Shown here: one piece after another, positions 61,344-64,000 of the stretch
Numbering within the stretch: the first letter of the stretch is position 1
Layout: every line of letters begins with the position of its first letter
Source of the DNA: Apostichopus japonicus
Lineage: Eukaryota; Echinodermata; Holothuroidea; Aspidochirotida; Stichopodidae
Assembly: GCF_037975245.1 (NCBI RefSeq)
Contig: NC_092569.1
Span: 157,001-221,000, forward strand
DNA: 64,000 nt
Direction: 5' to 3'
Program-made: the position numbers and the translations under genes
Notes under the pieces: generated by a model
The model's database searches: none
Seen by the model: only the letters and a program-made list of their open reading frames with translations
What the model was told of the DNA's origin: nothing

Positions 61344-61919
61344 ATGGATCTAACTTCCATGAAAAGGTCAGTTGCAAAAGGAATGCAGTCGTCACATACT
61401 ACCTCCCAGACAATTTTACAGGAAATTAGTCCCCCTTTAAGTCAAGTTGGTAACACCACTTCCACGATTAGATTCCGGCGTCAGAGTTTCAAGCCATCTC
61501 AACCGAAGCGCCTTGAGGAGCATCACACACAGCGCCAGGTCCGGTTAAACACCAACGCGCGCGAGAGAAAGAGGATGCATGATTTAAACGACGCATTGGA
61601 TGATCTGAGGTCGGTAATTCCTTACGCGCATGGTCCGTCAGTGCGCAAACTCTCCAAAATAGCGACTTTACTTCTGGCAAAGAATTATATCCTAATGCAA
61701 GCAAAAGCGCTTGAAGAAATGAAAAGTGTATTTAATACTTATCATGTCACACGGGCATCTTGTAGGACATGCATGGATGGAGCACTCAGGGAGGGGTTAC
61801 AGGATACCACAATAGGTGTCAGTGGGTGTACTAATGGTACAGAGCATGAAGTAAATGGTAACTTGCTTGTTCCAAGAGTTCCATGCCAGTGTCAATCTTG
61901 CTCAACTAATTCTATTTAA
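61344..61919 (+). CDS. BHLHE22/23-like: bHLHe22/23 (Oli/beta3 family) transcription factor
   Basis: A single-exon gene of 191 codons. The bHLH domain spans about residues 67-126. Its basic region is [20 protein letters not shown], helix 1 and loop run [15 protein letters not shown], and helix 2 is [39 protein letters not shown] is diagnostic of the OLIG/BHLHE22/BHLHE23 group. NARER and [11 protein letters not shown] favour BHLHE22/23 over OLIG (which has INSRER and LTNSLEEM). These factors bind E-boxes in the nucleus, mainly in neuronal specification. The start has a strong context (AAAATGG). The short C-terminal tail (residues 131-191) is Cys-rich and lacks the long Gly/Ala-rich regions of vertebrate BHLHE22, so the protein is compact. 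Confidence 0.93.
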   Translation: MDLTSMKRSVAKGMQSSHTTSQTILQEISPPLSQVGNTTSTIRFRRQSFKPSQPKRLEEHHTQRQVRLNTNARERKRMHDLNDALDDLRSVIPYAHGPSVRKLSKIATLLLAKNYILMQAKALEEMKSVFNTYHVTRASCRTCMDGALREGLQDTTIGVSGCTNGTEHEVNGNLLVPRVPCQCQSCSTNSI

Positions 61920-62425
61920 CGTTGTATTGTTTGCATATAAACTTTATGGTCCTCGAAAATCTGACAGCTAATATTGTATTCAACATATGTAATGCTGTAT
62001 AAACATGTTTTCTTTGTGATGTTATCACGGGGACTTGGATAGAGAAAGGTGGGGGTGGGGGGGGGGTAAGATAACCCTTTCCCGACACTATACACACGCT
62101 CCTGTTGCTGCACCTGTATACCTATACAGGTGCAGCAACTTCGTCATGCACTGAGTTACGTATCTTTGTATGTATATATGCTGCAGTATACAGTACGAGT
62201 ACGTGTGGTCTATAGGTCCACGTCAAGGTGGACTGTACACGGTCAACGTTAATTATTAAGGATTTGGTGATTTACTTTACTAGTTGTAGCATTATTGATA
62301 CTAATTGTTGGTTATTTTTATGGTAAATTATGATAGTCTTATGTTATGTATATGTTTTCATGCTATTGTACGTAATCACATTCACATAGTACGAACCAAA
62401 CAACTTGGTTTAAGGCAAAGAGGGG
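61920..62425 (+). other. 3' flank of the bHLH gene
   Basis: No gene. A 12-bp palindromic pair TGCTGCACCTGTATA / TATACAGGTGCAGCA lies at 62104-62134, a small perfect hairpin that may lie in the 3' UTR. Confidence 0.45.
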
Positions 62426-62433
62426 AATAGGAG

Positions 62434-63087
62434 CAAGGGCGGCGGAAGCACTTTTAATCTGGGGGGGGGGGCACCGACATCAAAGGGCACTTTGCAGAAA
62501 TTCGATTGGACTGATGCAGCCTTATATTTAGTACCCTTTATAACTCTTATTGTATTATCTTATTTGCGTATACACATCACTCCATCAACGCCCCCCCCCC
62601 CCCTCAAGGAAAATATGCATACTAGCACTGCAATATCCAATGTGCAAATAAGGGAAACAAGGAACAAGTTTTCTTTTGAGACCAAATGAGGTGAAATCAT
62701 GCTTATTGCTAATGTTGGAATCTTCCGAATTAGAGTTTATTTCTTGTTAATTTCTTTAAAAAAAATTTCAATTCGAAATAGCTTTGAGTTTGACCCACAG
62801 AAATTTATTAAAAGTCAGGGGCGTAGCCAGGATTTGCAAAGTTGTATGCACGACTATCTGAGCGGAGCGCCACCATCGGTTGCCGCGGAGCGTACAAGAA
62901 AATTTTTGGTTTTACAAACCCCTCAGATGACCGGAAACAGCCCTTCCCGAGTGTTCATTCTGGTTCCCTGGCCTCTTGCTAACTTGAGACACCTCAATTT
63001 TTATGTAGAAAAAGGGCACATTTTTAACCTGAGGAAAAGTGGGGGGGGGCACGTGCCCCCTATGCCCCCCCAGTTCCGCCGCCCTTG
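62434..63087. mobile_element. hAT-type non-autonomous element, 654 bp
   Basis: Ends are CAAGGGCGGCGGAAGC and, inverted, CAAGGGCGGCGGAAC. A perfect 8-bp target duplication AATAGGAG lies at 62426-62433 and 63088-63095. At 62816 a second left-type end, CAGGGGCGTAGCCAGG, starts internally without its own right end. The right half matches, inverted, the element at 39136-40215 (GCGGAGCGCCACCATCGG region). Confidence 0.85.
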
Positions 63088-63095
63088 AATAGGAG

Positions 63096-63956
63096 GGGTA
63101 TGGGAGGGGTATGTGAGGGGGTTGTAGGGGTTTAAGGATAATGCTACGTACCAAGCTACGAATTACTGCAGCTGGTTTGGGAGTCATTAAAGGGTAAGGT
63201 AAAGGAATCGATACTGAGGTACACAGTTCTTTCAAATATCGAATCGATTTCACCATTGGTATAATGCTGGTGCGGGTGGGTCTGCTGTTGCACTGTGACT
63301 GTCAACTATTGGAACATTATTGGCCTGCGTCATAACACATCGTTTCATAAACTTTTGATGCGTGTTAATGGTATGAAATGGAATATTCATTTATTGCAAA
63401 GATTGAGTTTTTGTTGTTGTGATTTTGTAAGTTTTGTGTTTATTTTATTTCTAGTTTGGAATGAGAGGGACGGAAGGAGGAGTCCATTTGTATGTCATCG
63501 TGGGGAGGGGAGGGGAGGGGTTGTCTTAAATTGCTTTGTTTTTGTGGTCATATGACGTCGTCGATTTAATCCTAATACAAAGCCCCTACAGTTTTTTTCC
63601 TGTATATTTCCAGCACGTGTAATCCTATGCATCTCGTATATAACATGCAAAAACTCTTGGAATACTTACTATAACGGCCTATCCACTGCTTCTAGAGATA
63701 TTAAATATCTTCCACTGATTAAAGATGAACACAAAACAACACGGCTTGGACGCTGCATGTTAGGAAATGAAAACTAAGATTGAAAAATTTGATCTATAAT
63801 ATTTGATGGGGGGCCTACAATATAATATGAAAAAAATGGATAAATAGTCGCATTTTTCTAGTTAAGAAAAATTAACTATATTCCAATACCACTTGTGGGT
63901 ACCGTATTCGATGGGCGATTAAAGGGTGATTTTGCTGGCAACGTTTCTAGTAAGGT
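63096..63956. other. Intergenic, nothing recognised
   Basis: No supported gene or repeat apart from a GGGGA-rich stretch near 63500. Confidence 0.4.
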
Positions 63957-64000
63957 CAGTGGCGTAGGAAGGTACTTTTGAGTGGGGGGGCTGAAGACTG
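63957..64000 (+). mobile_element. hAT-type MITE, copy 3, cut by the window edge
   Basis: It starts CAGTGGCGTAGGAAGG and continues like copies 1 and 2 (GTACTTTTGAGTGGGGGG, GCTGAAGACTG) to the end of the window. Confidence 0.85.

Overview
The window is eukaryotic nuclear DNA from an animal. It has spliced genes with GT-AG introns, a LINE, SINEs, Penelope and hAT-type repeats, and many minisatellites. The gene set (an intron-rich xylose isomerase, a TMEM68-type acyltransferase, a patched-domain protein and a bHLHe22/23-type factor) suggests a marine invertebrate deuterostome, possibly an echinoderm such as a sea cucumber. That taxonomic call is an inference from gene content and repeat style.

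Layout. 1-10.6 kb: no host gene; an hAT-type MITE (2293-2656), a 4.4 kb CR1/Jockey-like LINE on the minus strand (about 3480-7850) and a 0.5 kb TIR element. 10.6-28.2 kb: a complete 13-exon xylose isomerase gene (+ strand, 450 codons, all expected catalytic and metal ligands present), with introns full of minisatellites, a SINE, a LINE fragment and a TIR element. 28.2-34.3 kb: 3' UTR, a decayed Penelope-like element and short arrays. 34.3-38.0 kb: a TMEM68-like acyltransferase on the minus strand (6 coding exons). 38-41 kb: nested hAT-type elements and a TA-flanked MITE. 41.6-43.9 kb: a phase-consistent, unrecognised 4-exon gene candidate (+) whose third exon carries a 48-bp minisatellite. 46.1-55.9 kb: a two-exon patched-domain (PTCHD3-like) gene on the minus strand, with a 7 kb intron holding another hAT-type MITE, a hammerhead-like Penelope remnant and a 330-bp tandem duplication. 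56-61.3 kb: a foldback MITE, SINE remnant and microsatellites. 61.3-61.9 kb: a single-exon bHLHe22/23 (Oli/beta3) homologue (+). 62.4-64 kb: two more hAT-type copies.

The host genes have no evident shared pathway. The striking theme is the birth of minisatellites from exons. The array after xylose isomerase exon 9 is built from the 3' end of that exon. The array after exon 10 repeats the end of that exon together with its 5' splice site. The 48-bp array at 42.4-43.5 kb sits inside, and is made of, an apparent coding exon. A 71-bp array near 30 kb was seeded from the reverse-transcriptase coding part of a dead Penelope element. A SINE has also landed in the 3' splice site of xylose isomerase exon 3, separating the polypyrimidine tract from its AG.
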